Shown: in pieces, positions 12,342 through 23,441 of the stretch
Numbering within the stretch: position 1 is the stretch's first letter
Layout of the letters: each line of letters begins with the position of its first letter
Source of the DNA: Adiantum capillus-veneris
Taxonomy: Eukaryota > Streptophyta > Polypodiopsida > Polypodiales > Pteridaceae
Direction of reading: 5' to 3'
Assembly (NCBI GenBank): GCA_014529385.2
Contig: CM043956.1
Span: 89,337,221 to 89,401,220 of the forward strand
Length of the DNA stretch: 64,000 nucleotides
The notes under the pieces: generated by a model
Seen by the model: the letters and a program-made list of their open reading frames with translations, nothing else
Database searches by the model: none
What the model was told of the DNA's origin: nothing
Position numbers and translations under genes: made by a program

Positions 12342-13397
12342 TGAGTGGCATAAACTGGTAACCATCTTTTTACAACATTTTTCAGCCTACTCAACGTCCT
12401 CTTCCTCATATGTGTATATATTTTTCTAGAGTAAATTTCCCTCTTCGTTTAACCTTTGTGGCGACACATACATTGTAATCTTCCCAAAAATGTCACCTTA
12501 GTCATATATTTATATTACCACCCTTTTCTTTTTTGATTTGTAAATAAAATTAAGCATACAATAACCAACTCTCTACCCCCAAACTTTCTTACCTCTTGAA
12601 AATTAGTAGTAGAAAAATAATATATCCATCTTCCATCCCATATAGATAAATTTCCATGCAAAATCAACTCTCCACTTGTCTTTACCAAAGATTATGGTCC
12701 ATCTCTACAAGTCTTCTATGCCCCCTATATAGGTGGCCCAATATCTCTTAAGAATATACATATAGTTTTTCTCCTTTCAAAAAGACTCAAATTGTATATT
12801 CTTTTCAAATCAAATAATATTGGGCCCTCCTCTATTTGTTTAAGCATCATACCTTTTTGAAAAAGCATGATTCCCCTTGGATGCATACAAGCAAAGGGCC
12901 CATACAAGAAGACTTGGAAGCAAAAGATTCCCCAGCCTAGTGTGGACCTTCCAAAGCGAATTCCTTGGTGCATGGGTGTGAAGAATAGTCAAAATTCATA
13001 TCAAACATGTTGAGAAGGTCAAATTTTCCTTTTGAAGCATGTCATTCCGAGCTACATGTTAAAAGTTATGTTCAAAATAGTGTAAATCTGTCAGATTCTC
13101 AACAAAAGGGAACTGTAGATCAAGTAAATCAAGAGGGTGAGATCTTATTTTTCCCCTACTCATCTTCTAGAAGAGAAATGAGTGTTCAAGGTCACTTGCA
13201 TGTGATGGGACCAACCTAAAAATGCTTTCTAAATGCCAAGACAGACAAGTTGACATACCCCGCAGGAGCCACCCGTAGGGCCTCATGGTGGGGCCCACCT
13301 ACATTATGCACCCCTATGGAGCCTTCACGGTCTAAAATGATATTTTTGGTGAATAAATAGTCTCTTTTATGTCCAATATTCAATGAGTGGTCAAAGG

Positions 13398-13436
13398 ACA
13401 CTTAATTAGTGCTAATCACTCACCCTAATTAAGTGT
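13398..13436. promoter_or_regulatory. Perfect 12-bp inverted repeat upstream of LTR TATA box
   Basis: Arms ACACTTAATTAG (13398-13409) and CTAATTAAGTGT (13425-13436) are separated by 15 nt and lie about 25 bp 5' of the TATA box. The same structure is intact in the 3' LTR (21548-21586). Confidence 0.75.
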
Positions 13437-13460
13437 AGCATAATCCCACTCCTACACAAC

Positions 13461-13470
13461 TATAAATAGC
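13461..13470 (+). promoter_or_regulatory. LTR TATA box
   Basis: TATAAATAGC is followed by a C-rich stretch. Transcription would start about 30 bp downstream, near 13490-13500. An identical copy lies at 21611-21620 in the 3' LTR. Confidence 0.75.
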
Positions 13471-14396
13471 CCCCCTTGGAGAGACTCAAAGACACACACC
13501 TATATTTTCAACTTCATGTTGTTCTTGATCAATAGTAGAGAAAACCCCAACTCTCCCTCTTTCACATCCTCCCTCCTAACCCTCCTTTTTGGAGGAAGTG
13601 CAACTCTATCCTCCACTCTTTTTGTTCTACAATCTCTTACTCCATCAACCCAATAAATCATTTGTAGCACCTCAATAATTTGTAAATACATCATGATCTC
13701 TCTCATGGTTATGTTAATGATCATTAAATCATCTTCAAAACATTCAAGTGTCGCAATTCGTGATGGTTAGCCAGCGTATGCCTTCCCCTTAAAAGGTGTG
13801 CGAGAAATCAAGTAAGTGTTCTATTCTCAAATTACCATTGGTTTGTTTCTCCACACTTATTCAATTGGTCTAAAGTAATTTTGTCACTCCAACTCTCTTT
13901 TGCTTCATTACATATGCATGTGGCTTCCTTTCATGGTGATTTTATTTGTGTCACGGCATTGCATAGATGGAGATGAGCTCTCTATGCAAAGTGTGTTAGT
14001 TCGATGTAGGTGATTCTCTTGTGTGTTTGAGAGGCAAGTCTTGTGTGCATGATTTTTTGATGAGTGCTTGAGAGAGGAGGAGTTTGGATGTATCATGGGT
14101 ATTCTTATGGAGAGAAGGTGAATGCTATTCCACAAATTGAATATTTCATTTGATGCACGGCATTGGGTTGCATAATCGTTGCTGGTGTCAAGTGTCCAAA
14201 GTGTATATAGAGTAAGGGGTTTTCAAAGTGTGTTGCTTGAGTGGGTGAGTGCAAGCGTTATTTTGATTGGTTTCCTTCTCCACTCCCAAAAGAAGGTGGT
14301 GCCCCAAGTAGTGTGCGTACCTCTTTACAAACATTTTGTGAGGGTAGGCCCATTGGTTTGGGTTTAGAGGCCCCATTTTCAAAAAACTCGCCCTCA

Positions 14397-15047
14397 TAAA
14401 GTGGTGCCCCCACGGATGAGGAATATATTTCCAAGTTACCTTCAAATTTTTAGTGATGAACAATGGAGTTCCCATCTATCCATTTTATTTTGCACAACAC
14501 ATTAGAGTAAATGTTCACATAGATAGAAAAGTCTTTTTCCAGCAACGCATTGTTTTTATGTTTGGTGCAGAAAAACTTAGAGAAATACTGACATCACCCA
14601 ATCCAATTATACTTCTAATCATCAATTATGAAACTTCTTTTGATGTTCATGTGTTCATTTTGTTTTAAAGGCAGGAACAAGGAGTGGTGAAGGGGTGCTC
14701 AAGGGCCATATGAAGGAACGAGGTCTTCAAACCAACAACGAGGAGTAGTACATGAATCATGATCAAAACAATGAACCTTTTAGGCCTATTCCTCGGCAAT
14801 CCATTCATATAATTGTTGCAACTAAGTTTAGGTTTCAATCTATCATAAGGAGGATATTTTGATCCACTCGCCTCAATGAAATCAATGCTTCAATTAATCC
14901 ATTTATTCTACCTATGATAAAGTACGAATTAAAAATGGATGTGTACATCTTCATTTTAATGTAATCAGATTTATAGTGTCAACAATCTTGTGCGGCCCGT
15001 AAGAGAAAAGTTTCTTTAAAAAAATAAAATAAAAAAGTCTAAACAAA
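14397..15047 (+). other. Leader of the Tat-type element with putative primer-binding site
   Basis: Five bases after the LTR comes TGGTGCCCCCACGGATG (14402-14418), in the position of a primer-binding site beginning with the required TGG. I could not assign the tRNA; it is not initiator Met. The rest is a non-coding leader with only short frames; the first gag frame begins at 15048. Confidence 0.6.
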
Positions 15048-15843
15048 ATGTCAAGTTCTTTTCCCACGTTTTATGCAAGAAGTGGGAAAGATGCGCAAGA
15101 GTTTCTTGACAACTTGGAGATGGCACATCTCATATCCGGGAGAGATGAAGAGGACCGAGTCTTCCCGTTGGTTCTAAAAGCAGAAGCTAAAGCATGGTAT
15201 GAGACCTTGCAACCCCAAATCAACTGGGAGAGACTGCGAGCAAGCTTCCTCTCCAAGTTTAGGCAAGGTGATACTTCTAAAGGACTATGGAAATGTCTTA
15301 TTGGACATAAGAAGGTATCACTTGAAGACTATCCCTCTTATATAGCAACCTTTGTCAATCTATGGGGTAGGTGGGAGGCTACATTAGAAAATCATGGTGG
15401 TGCACCTAACTTTCTAAAAAAAGAGAGATTCATGGTTGGCTTGTATCCACTTTTAAAGGCTAAAGTAGAGCTAAAATTCCCTTCCACCTTCGAAGAAGCA
15501 CGTGAGGTAGCCATCATCAAGTTTAGAAAAATACACTTCCAAGCACATAGAGCAAGGGGTTTGAATGAAGTGAGTGAGAGGGAGTCTTCACAAACCATGG
15601 AAGCACCAATTAGGGCCCCTCTTGCACAATCTTCACAAATAGGAGATAACTCTCGACAAGAGGTTTTACAAAGGCTAACTCAACAGCTTGAGAACATCAC
15701 ATTGAATCTAGTATAGGGCCTACCTCAACAAAGACAACCAAGAGAAGGGAATGACAATCAAAGAAGACAAGCTCAAGAGTTGCGATGTTGGAATTGCAAT
15801 GAAATGGGCCATGGAATGTACAATTGTCCACATCCAAGGTGAC
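15048..15843 (+). pseudogene. gag remnant with CCHC zinc knuckle
   Basis: The main frame starts at an ATG at 15048. It shows the Ty3 capsid pattern: SGKDAQEFLDNLEMA, AKAWYETLQPQI, FLSKFRQGD and FMVGLYPLLKAKV. A TAG at 15714-15716 interrupts it. The same frame then continues into an intact nucleocapsid knuckle, CWNCNEMGHGMYNC (about 15787-15828), and a second stop at about 15841. The protein would form the retrotransposon particle and bind its RNA. Confidence 0.88.
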
Positions 15844-16304
15844 TTTCGGGAGACATTTATCCCCCGAGACTGCCTCCTCTCACTGTGCAGCAAGAACTAG
15901 CTCAAGGCCCACAAATCCTTCGTCGAACACCACCACTAGCAAATATACCTCTCGTCCCACATGAGGAGGAAGAAAGAGGAGTCAACATCATCAATCTAGA
16001 AGAGGTAATAGATGAGAATACTCTAAACTTTGATGTTATGCCGGCAGAAAAACGCACAAGAGCACATGATCAGGATGAAGACATGAGAAGTGAAGGAACA
16101 AATTCAGCCAGAAGGGACAAGAAGAAGAAGTCAAAGATGGAAGAAGCTGAAAGTAGCAGGAAGAAAAGATCAAGGCAAAGGGAAATTGGTATCAAAAACT
16201 TCCCATTGGGAAAGGAGCTAGAGCCCTACAACATCCTGGAGTATTACAAACCCAAAAGCCAAACATTTCATGGCCTCAACTTCTACACCTATCAGCCAAA
16301 GTAA
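15844..16304 (+). pseudogene. gag C-terminal / spacer region, charged
   Basis: Same frame as gag, open from about 15844 to 16304. It is acidic first (HEEEERGVNI, EEVIDENTL), then Lys/Arg-rich (RRDKKKKSKMEEAESS), and ends with LGKELEPYNILEYYK. It bridges gag and protease. The basic patch could bind nucleic acid or direct nuclear import, but that is inference. Confidence 0.6.
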
Positions 16305-16321
16305 GAAGGCAATGGCCAAAG

Positions 16322-17056
16322 TTGGTAAGTAAAAGAATTCCAAAGAGGAAAGCAAATCTTTCCATTAAGGTTGTGGCCTCAAAGCTACAAAAAGATGTGG
16401 AACCCATTGTGGATGCTTACATAAGGGGTAAAAAGGTGTCTAATGTATATGTTGATGGTGGAGCTCAAATGTGTGTGATCACGAAAAAATCAATGAACAT
16501 GTTAGGGCTTGAAATTACAAAGTCCTTTAATTGTCAAGTTACGCTAGCCAACAACTCAAGTGTGAAGTGTTTGAGGATCATTGAAAATGTAAAAGTCTTT
16601 GTATGTAACATAGATGCACGAGTGGATATGTATGTCATGCCAGCTAAGGGGGAGGGCTATCCCATCATCCTAGGGAGGCCTTGGCTCATTGCTGTGAATG
16701 CAGATCAAAAATGGGAAAGTGGTCATTTGATTCTTAAGAAGGGTCAGCCGGTGGTGTATGATTGGCAAGAAGGAAAGCAACTAGATATCAACTATGAAAC
16801 CACGGCAGATGAAGAGAGCGAGGAGGAGAGTCCTTACTCAAGTGATGAGGAAGCATCAACCAGTGCATCAACCAGTGAAGAGGAGTCTTCTTTGGAGGTA
16901 ATGGGAATTGTATTTAACGCCAACACCCAAGATGTTTCCGTAGAAGAAAAGATAACAGAAAATCACACACGAGGGGATGAAAGATGCCACCACCTCGAAG
17001 AAGGATTTGAGAAGATGCTTGCAAAATATCTTACTTGTGAGGAGAAGAGGTCCTAG
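16322..17056 (+). pseudogene. Retroviral-type aspartic protease remnant
   Basis: Shifted relative to gag by a frame change between 16304 and 16322. The catalytic-site sequence VYVDGGAQMCVIT has the Asp in a DGGA form, where many families have DTGA or DSGA. The flap and hydrophobic-core motif YPIILGRPWLIAVNA follows about 80 residues later. The C-terminal 80 residues form an acidic Ser/Glu linker (ADEESEEESPYSSDEEASTS) leading to the reverse transcriptase. A stop lies at 17054-17056. Confidence 0.85.
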
Positions 17057-17990
17057 ATCAATATGGTAAGGAGGTATCCAAATTTGTTTATCACTGACTA
17101 CTCATAACTAAGAGGTGTATATGTAATAGAGCATCGAATTGAATTGAAACCAGGGACCAAACCCGTGGCTCAAAAGTTAAGGCGACTAGGATCTATGCAA
17201 CAAAAGGCCCTCCTACAAGAAGTGAATCGACTCTTGAAGGCTGGCTTCATATATCCAGTATCCAATTCCGCATGGGTATCACCTATTGTAGTCACTCCCA
17301 AGAAGAATGGTAAGTGGAGGGTCTGCGTGGATTACAAACCCCTCAATGCTGTGGCAAAGAGGGACCACTTCCCTCTCCCTTTCGAAGATGAAATTTTGAA
17401 TGAAGTAGCAGGTCATGAATGCTAAACTGTGTGTGATGGGTATTCAGGATATTTTCAAATTAGAATAGCAGAAGAGAACAACCCAAAAACCACCTTCATC
17501 ACACCTTGGGGATGTTTTGAATTCAGAGTAATGCCTTTTGGGCTCACCAATGCTCCTAGAACCTTCATGAGATTCACAATATTTGTATTTCAACCATTCT
17601 TTGGAAAATCTATAAGAGTCTTTATGGATGATTTCTGTATTTATAGTTGTAGATCACTTCACTGCCAAAAGGTTGAAGAGGGGCTTAAGAGGCTCCATCA
17701 ATTTGGGGGAAAACTCAGAGAAGTTTCATATCGGTTAATCTCAGGTGGTTTTGCTAGGCCATGTGGTTTCTTCACAAGGAATTCAAGTGGATCCCTCTAA
17801 AGTAAAGGCCCTTTTGTCATTATCTCCACCAACAACAACTAAGGAGCTAATGACCTTCAACCACAAAGTGAGGTACATGTCTCGCTTCATCCATCTCCTA
17901 GCAGAAGCCGTCGCCCTTTGCATAGGTTGGCAAACCAATCTACATTTGAATGGGGGAGGGAACATGCAAAATGTTTTGAGGAAGTGAAGG
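17057..17990 (+). pseudogene. Ty3 reverse transcriptase remnant
   Basis: Conserved blocks appear in order: LLKAGFIYPVSNSAWVSPIV, KKNGKWRVCVDYKPLNAVAK, DGYSGYFQIRIAEEN, MPFGLTNAPRTFM, and the catalytic RVFMDDFCIYS (about 17608-17640), an F-x-DD variant of YxDD. A TAA at 17423-17425 splits the fingers from the palm. The frame is lost after about 17660 and resumes in another frame from 17745 (LLGHVVSSQGIQVDPSKV). It is inactive as it stands. Confidence 0.9.
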
Positions 17991-18444
17991 GCATTCTTAG
18001 CTCTCTCCCAATCCTAATGCCACTAGATCCAAAGGAGACCTAATATGTCACTCCAAGTGTAGGTTTCGAAGCAATTGGTGTTGTTTTGATGAAAAAAGAT
18101 CCTAAAACATCATACATGAGGCCGATCTATTTTGCAAGCAAGGTGATGACTCCGGCCGAGAAGGGATACACTGAAATGGAGAAAGTGGTCTTTTCAATCT
18201 TGTTTGTGGTAAGGAAGTTTCGATCGTAGCTTCTTCCTATGCCATTTTTTCAACCATATGTAGTACAATACATGAGCCTCTCATCTAGAATAGCAAAGTG
18301 GATGCTTGAACTCCAAGAATTTGAATACACTTTCCTTATAGAAGATAGCACAAGATCAGGACTTGCAGACATTCTCACCTACAAAGTGAGAGAAAGGGAA
18401 GGATCACACGACTACAAAGAGAGGAAGGCTCAAAACAGTTCAAA
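17991..18444 (+). pseudogene. First RNase H domain and tether, Ty3 type
   Basis: Recognisable as VGFEAIGVVLMKKD, RPIYFASKVMTPAEKGYTEMEK and LFVVRKFRS, followed by a TAG near 18230. The tail SSRIAKWMLELQEFEYTF and SGLADILTYK closes the domain. The first catalytic Asp region is degenerate (TPSVGF in place of the usual D-S/A-S pattern). Confidence 0.8.
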
Positions 18445-18880
18445 GTGAAGGAGATTGATAATGCCCATACTTTATGCTTTGACGGAGCTTATCCACGCCA
18501 ACAAGACAAAGCTGCAGGGGGGATCATCACTTTGAACCCACAAAAGGAGGTAATGGTTAGAAAAGGTATCATTCTACCCAATGTTCACTCTAACAACGAG
18601 GCTGAGTATGCTGCTCTAACCCTTGGGTTAGAAGAATGCAAATAATTAGGCATACAAAGACTTATTATAAAAGGTGATTCTTTGCAAGGGACTTGGAGGT
18701 GCAAGAATCGTACATTGTTTGAGTGTCTTAGTAGTGTAATATCTTTGATGAAGGGTTTTAAAGCAACACAGGTACGACACATTGTGAGAACTCATAACAA
18801 GGAAGCAGACTTACTCGCAAATGAAAAGCCTCAAATGGCGGTAGGAGGTGTGAAACTATATGAACGCCAAATATCAAGGT
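18445..18880 (+). pseudogene. Second, archaeal-type RNase H domain
   Basis: Shows LCFDGAYP (first Asp), AAGGIITLNPQKEVMV, NNEAEYAALTLGLEECK (Glu), LIIKGDS (Asp, after a TAA at 18643-18645), and HNKEADLLAN (last acidic position). The spacing is that of a cellular or archaeal RNase H rather than the retroviral one. Possessing both domains is the hallmark of the Tat lineage. It would take part in removing RNA during reverse transcription. Confidence 0.85.
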
Positions 18881-20303
18881 CAAGAGGAGCTAAAAGACAT
18901 TATTTTCTTTCTACAAGTGGGTGAGTGTCCCAAACACTTAGATAAGGTGCAAAGACATAGACCAGTTAAGAAGGCCACACCTTACCAGTTGATCAGGGAC
19001 GATTTATATCACAAAGGGAAAGATTTGGTCTTGAGGAGAGTACCAAGTGTGCAAGAGATAGAGAAAATTCTTCTTTCATGTCATGATGATGTCTGTGGTG
19101 GTCACTTTTCTCAAGATATTACAAGTACGAAGATTTTACAAGTAGGGTTTATTTGGCCGAGCTTACATCGTGATGTCCAACATTGGTGTAAGGCATGTAA
19201 GCAATGCCAAATTGCTGGGGATAGACGACTAACATATGAGCCTCGAGTCCCAATAATATCTTGTGGACCTTTTGAAAAGTGGGGTGTGGATGCAATAGGT
19301 CCCATACCTCGTACTTCTACAGGGAAGGTTTTCATCATCATGGGTGTTGACTACATGACACGATGGGCGGAAGCAACAAGCACAACCCAAATCACAGCTG
19401 AAGAGGTATCAAAGTTTATTTTTGATCATATTTGTAGTAGGTTTGGAACACCCCTAGAAATATTTTCAGATCGAGGCCCGGGTTTTAGGGATGACCTTCT
19501 GAATGATCTCTTGAGGAGGTTAAAAGTGAAACACCTGCATTCCACACCCTACTATCCTCAATGCAATGGATTGGTGGAAAAAGTGAATGGAATGATATGT
19601 AAGATCATTTCTAAGCAGGTTGTGGACCGGCCTAATGATTGAGATCGCCATTTGACGGATGCTCTTTGGGCGTATAGGATTCAAGGTATCTACCCAATTC
19701 ACCCCTTTTCATCTAGTTTATGGACAGGAGGCACTTCTCCCCATTGAGATAGAGCTCTCAAGCTTGCGCGTTCTTGCAAGAGTGGCAAAAAAACCAAAAG
19801 AGGTTCTACATGAAAGGATCTTAGATCTCCAACGACTTGAGCTAGATAGAGAAGAGTCCATTGATCACTACATCACCAAAGCGACAAGACAAAGGGAAAA
19901 AATCAACAAGAAGCTCAAGGGGAAAGGATTGAAGGAAGGTATGTTGTTTCTTCGCTATGATAACCGACTTGATACTCGACTTGACAAAAAGTTTTTGCAA
20001 AGATGAGAGGGACCTTTCATGATAAAAACAAAGTTTGGGAATGGAAGTTATAGATTAGCAGATTTATCAGGAAAACTCCACAAGACCAGAGTCAATGGAT
20101 GTAGATTAAAGCCCTACTTTCAACGTATCAATCCGTTGATAGGAAGTCATCTACCTACATCGTCTAAGCTCCAAATTGGCATGGATCCCTTTGGCTTGGA
20201 AAATGCTTCACCTATTTTTAAAGCTTTGATGTGCAAAGAAGAACCAGCCTTGGAATCTGAACATACCCAAGGCAACCCTCCCATCTCCGATTTATGGGAT
20301 TGA
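18860..20303 (+). pseudogene. Integrase remnant and C-terminal tail
   Basis: Zinc-binding HHCC region: HDDVCGGHFS followed by CKACKQCQ. Catalytic triad: Asp in WGVDAIGPIP, Asp in IFSDRGPGF, Glu in CNGLVEKVNG. A TGA at 19640-19642 and a frameshift separate the core from FTPFHLVYGQEALLPIEIEL (frame from 19659). A further TGA at 20004-20006 interrupts the C-terminal domain (EGPFMIKTKFGNGSYRLADL, DLSGKLHKTRVNG). The last 60 residues are lineage-specific. Confidence 0.9.
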
Positions 20304-20339
20304 GGTAATGAAAAGCAGGTCTAATGGAGTAAAAGAGTG

Positions 20340-20471
20340 TATGTCGCTCCTCCTATTATTAAAAAAAAAAAGGAAAACAAAAAAAAGAGAGAAAAACAAA
20401 AAAAAAGAAGAGAAAGAAGCAACACCATCCTCCTAAAGATATGAATATCTCTAGGCTTGGGGGAGGGCTAA
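20340..20471 (+). promoter_or_regulatory. A/G-rich tract and polypurine tract before the 3' LTR
   Basis: A long A-rich purine run (20360-20417) is followed by GGCTTGGGGGAGGGCTAA (20455-20471), the likely plus-strand primer next to the 3' LTR. Confidence 0.7.
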
Positions 20472-22546
20472 TACCAGTGGCATAAAATGGTAACCATCTT
20501 TTTGCAACATTTTTCAGCCTACTCAACATCCTCTTCCTCATATGTGTATATTATTTTCTATGCTATTAAGTTATCTAGAGTAAATTCCCCTCTTCGTTTA
20601 ACCTTTGTGGCGACACATACATTGTACTCTTCCCAAAAATTTCACCTTACTCATATACTTATATTACCACCCTTTTCTTTTTTGCATTGTAAATAAAATT
20701 AAGCATACAATAACCAACTCTCTACCCCCAAACTTTCTTACCTCTTGTAAATTAGTAGTAGAAAAATAATATATCCATCTTCCATCCCATATAGATAAAT
20801 TGCCATGGAAAATCAACTCTCCACTTGTCTTTACCAAAGATTATGGTCCATCTCTACAAGTCTTCTATGCCCCCTACATTGGTGGCCCAATATCTCTTAA
20901 GACTATACATATAGTTTTTCTCCTTTCAAAAAGACTCAAATTGTATATTCTTTTCACAAGCAAATAATATTGGGCCCTCCTCTATTTTTTTAAGCATCAT
21001 ACTCTTTTGAAAAAGCATGATTCCCCTTGGATGCATACAAGCAAAGGGCCCATACAAGAAGACTTGGAAGCAAAAGGTTCCCCAGCCTAGTGTGGACCTT
21101 CCAAAGTGAATTCCTTGGTGCATGGGCGTGAAGAATAGTCAAAATTCATATCAAACATGTTGAGAAGGTCAAATTTTCCTTTTGAAGCATGTCATTCCGA
21201 GCTACATGTTAAAAGTTATGTTCAAAATAGTGTAAATCTGTCAGATTCTCAACAAAAGGGAACTGTAGATCAAGTAAATCAAGAGGGTGAGATCTTATTT
21301 CTCCCCTACTGATATTCTAGAAGATCAATGAGTGTTCAAGGTCACTTGCATGTGATGGGACCAACCTAAAGATGCTTTCTAAATGCCAAGACAGACAAGT
21401 TGACATACCCCGCAGGAGCCACCCGTAGGGCCTCATGGTGGGGCCCACCTACATTATGCACCCCTATGGAGCCTTCACGGTCTAAAATGATATTTTTGGT
21501 GAATAAATAGTCTCTTTTATGTCCAATATTCAATGAGTGGTCAAAGGACACTTAATTAGTGCTAATCACTCACCCTAATTAAGTGTAGCATAATCCCACT
21601 CCTACACAACTATAAATAGCCCCCCTTGGAGAGACTCAAAGACACACACCTATATTTTCAACTTCATGTTGTTCTTGATCAATAGTAGAGAAAACCCCAA
21701 CTCTCCCTCTTTCACATCCTCCCTCCTAACCCTCCTCTTTGGAGGAAGTGCAACTCTATCCTCCACTCTTTTTGTTCTACAATCTCTTACTCCATCAACC
21801 CAATAAATCATTTGTAGCACCTCAATAATTTGTAAATACATCATGATCTCTCTCATGGTTATGTTAATGATCATTAAATCATCTTCAAAACATTCAAGTG
21901 TCGCAATTCGTGATGGTTAGCCAGCGTATGCCTTCCCCTTAAAAGGTGTGCGAGAAATCAAGTAAGTGTTCTATTCTCAAATTACCATTGGTTTGTTTCT
22001 CTACACTTATTCAATTGGTCTAAAGTAATTTTGTCACTCCAACTCTCTTTTGCTTCATTACATATGCATGTGGCTTCCTCTCATGGTGATTTTATTTGTG
22101 TCACGGCATTGCATAGATGGAGATGAGCTCTCTATGCAAAGTGTGTTAGTTCGATGTAGGTGATTCTCTTGTGTGTTTGAGAGGCAAGTCTTATGCGCAT
22201 GATTTTTTTATGAGTGCTTGATAGAGGAGGAGTTTGGATGTATCATGGGTATTCTTATGGGGAGAAGGTGAATGCTATTCCACAAATTGAATATTTCATT
22301 TGATGCACGGCATTGGGTTGCGTAATCGTTGCTGGTGTCAAGTGTCCAAAGTGTATATAGAGTAAGGGGTTTTCAAAGTGTGTTGCTTGAGTGGGTGAGT
22401 GCAAGCGTTATTTTGATTGGTTTCCTTCTCCACTCCCAAAAGAAGGTGGTGCCCCAAGTAGTGTGCGTACCTCTTTACGAACATTTTGTGAGGGTAGGCC
22501 CATTGGTTTGGGTTTAGAGGCCCCATTTTCAAAAAAATCGCCCTCA
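20472..22546 (+). repeat. 3' LTR of the Tat-type element
   Basis: Copy of 12342-14396. It has an extra segment, CTATGCTATTAAGTTAT, near 20560 and a diverged first few bases (TACCAGTGGCATAAA against TGAGTGGCATAAA). It ends CGCCCTCA, next to target duplication ATAG. Confidence 0.92.
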
Positions 22547-23441
22547 ATAGTTGGTTCTATCTTGCAAACTTTGTCCCCAAAATTCACTACGCATAGCCAT
22601 GACCTTATCTCTATTGGCATATTGACAACCACCTCATAGAGCAACAATCTATGGTTGAAACAAGCTGGACAGATGGAAGGGATGCTTGATTGGATCTCTT
22701 AGAAGATTTCACAGACATTTTTGGCTTCCTATTCATAAAGCAATATTTTTGTTTTTTTGAAATAGGCTCTACCAAATGAGTCAATTCAATGCATGTATCT
22801 TGTAATGCGTCACTAGCATGTAAATCCTCATATTGTAACAATGCTTTTCCATCCATAGTTGTCACTCTCTTGATAGGAGAACAAACCAGATTGATGAAGC
22901 ATACACCAAATTGTGTAGAAATAGTAGCCTCACAAGCATTGTATGCTTCAATACCAATACAGATGTTATCTTCAACTAGCTCACCAAAGTTCACAGAATC
23001 AAATGGACACACATACATGACAACCCCTTCGGCTACCACATGTGTTTTTCTTTCATCCCAAAGTTGAACCCTCTTATCCTTCCAAACCTCCCTATAGATC
23101 ATTCCATCAGACTGCGCCTCGAATGCTCCCATTCCTTTGTAAGTTTCAGACAGGGAAACCCCTTCGTGGTGTATCTCATCCATATGTTGTAGCAACCCAA
23201 TACTCCATTTCACAATACTGTGAAAATCATCTCCCACTGTCAATGCATCCATTGTTGGAAATGGAATAAGTGATTTCTTTTGAAAACACAAATCAACTAA
23301 CACCGATACATTTTCTTTACCAATAAGCATGCGTGAGCAATAAGCGTTTGGGTTTGTCTCATAGACACTCCCAAGGGCAATCTTTTGTGTGGCTACTAAT
23401 AGCCGTTTTTTGGCTCTCCGTAATTGACATAGTGAGTGACC
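22547..23441 (-). pseudogene. N-terminal half of the broken uncharacterised (DUF7869-type) gene
   Basis: An open minus-strand frame begins at an acceptor-like site near 23441 and includes RRAKKRLLVATQKIALGSVY before the internal Met at 23330. It continues through LLQHMDEIHHEGVSLSETYK and KKQKYCFMNRKPKMSVKSSK to a Cys cluster (DCCSMRW). A TAG at 22611 stops this frame. The neighbouring frame then carries CQYANRDKVMAMRSEFWG up to the retrotransposon at 22547, so one frameshift has occurred near 22620-22635. Across the 4-bp target duplication this second frame continues in phase into the half at 11372-12341. The family is uncharacterised. The first exons, if any, lie above 23441. Confidence 0.6.

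Larger units (their letters stand above)
12342..14396 (+). repeat. 5' LTR of the Tat-type element
   Basis: Starts TGAGTGGCATAAA and ends CGCCCTCA. Matched almost throughout by 20472-22546. It carries a TATA box at 13461, a 12-bp inverted repeat just upstream, and a polyadenylation-like AATAAA at about 13650. Its antisense strand accidentally provides an ATG and 22 codons in frame with the interrupted gene. Confidence 0.92.
12342..22546 (+). mobile_element. Complete, inactive Ty3/gypsy element, Tat-type with dual RNase H
   Basis: Two LTRs of about 2.06 kb (12342-14396 and about 20472-22546) flank a gag-protease-RT-RNase H-archaeal-type RNase H-integrase region. A target duplication ATAG is present at 12338-12341 and 22547-22550. 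Removing the element brings the two halves of the minus-strand gene back into register, which independently confirms the boundaries. The LTRs look about 97-98% identical by eye, with a cluster of differences and a 17-bp indel in the first 400 bp. The coding region is broken by at least five stops and several frameshifts, so the copy is not autonomous. The second RNase H places it in the Tat lineage of plant Ty3 elements (family knowledge). Confidence 0.93.

Noticed and set aside
20359-20541. Minus-strand start of the uncharacterised gene repeated at the 3' LTR
   Set aside because: It is only the antisense LTR sequence shared by both LTRs; no gene follows it there.
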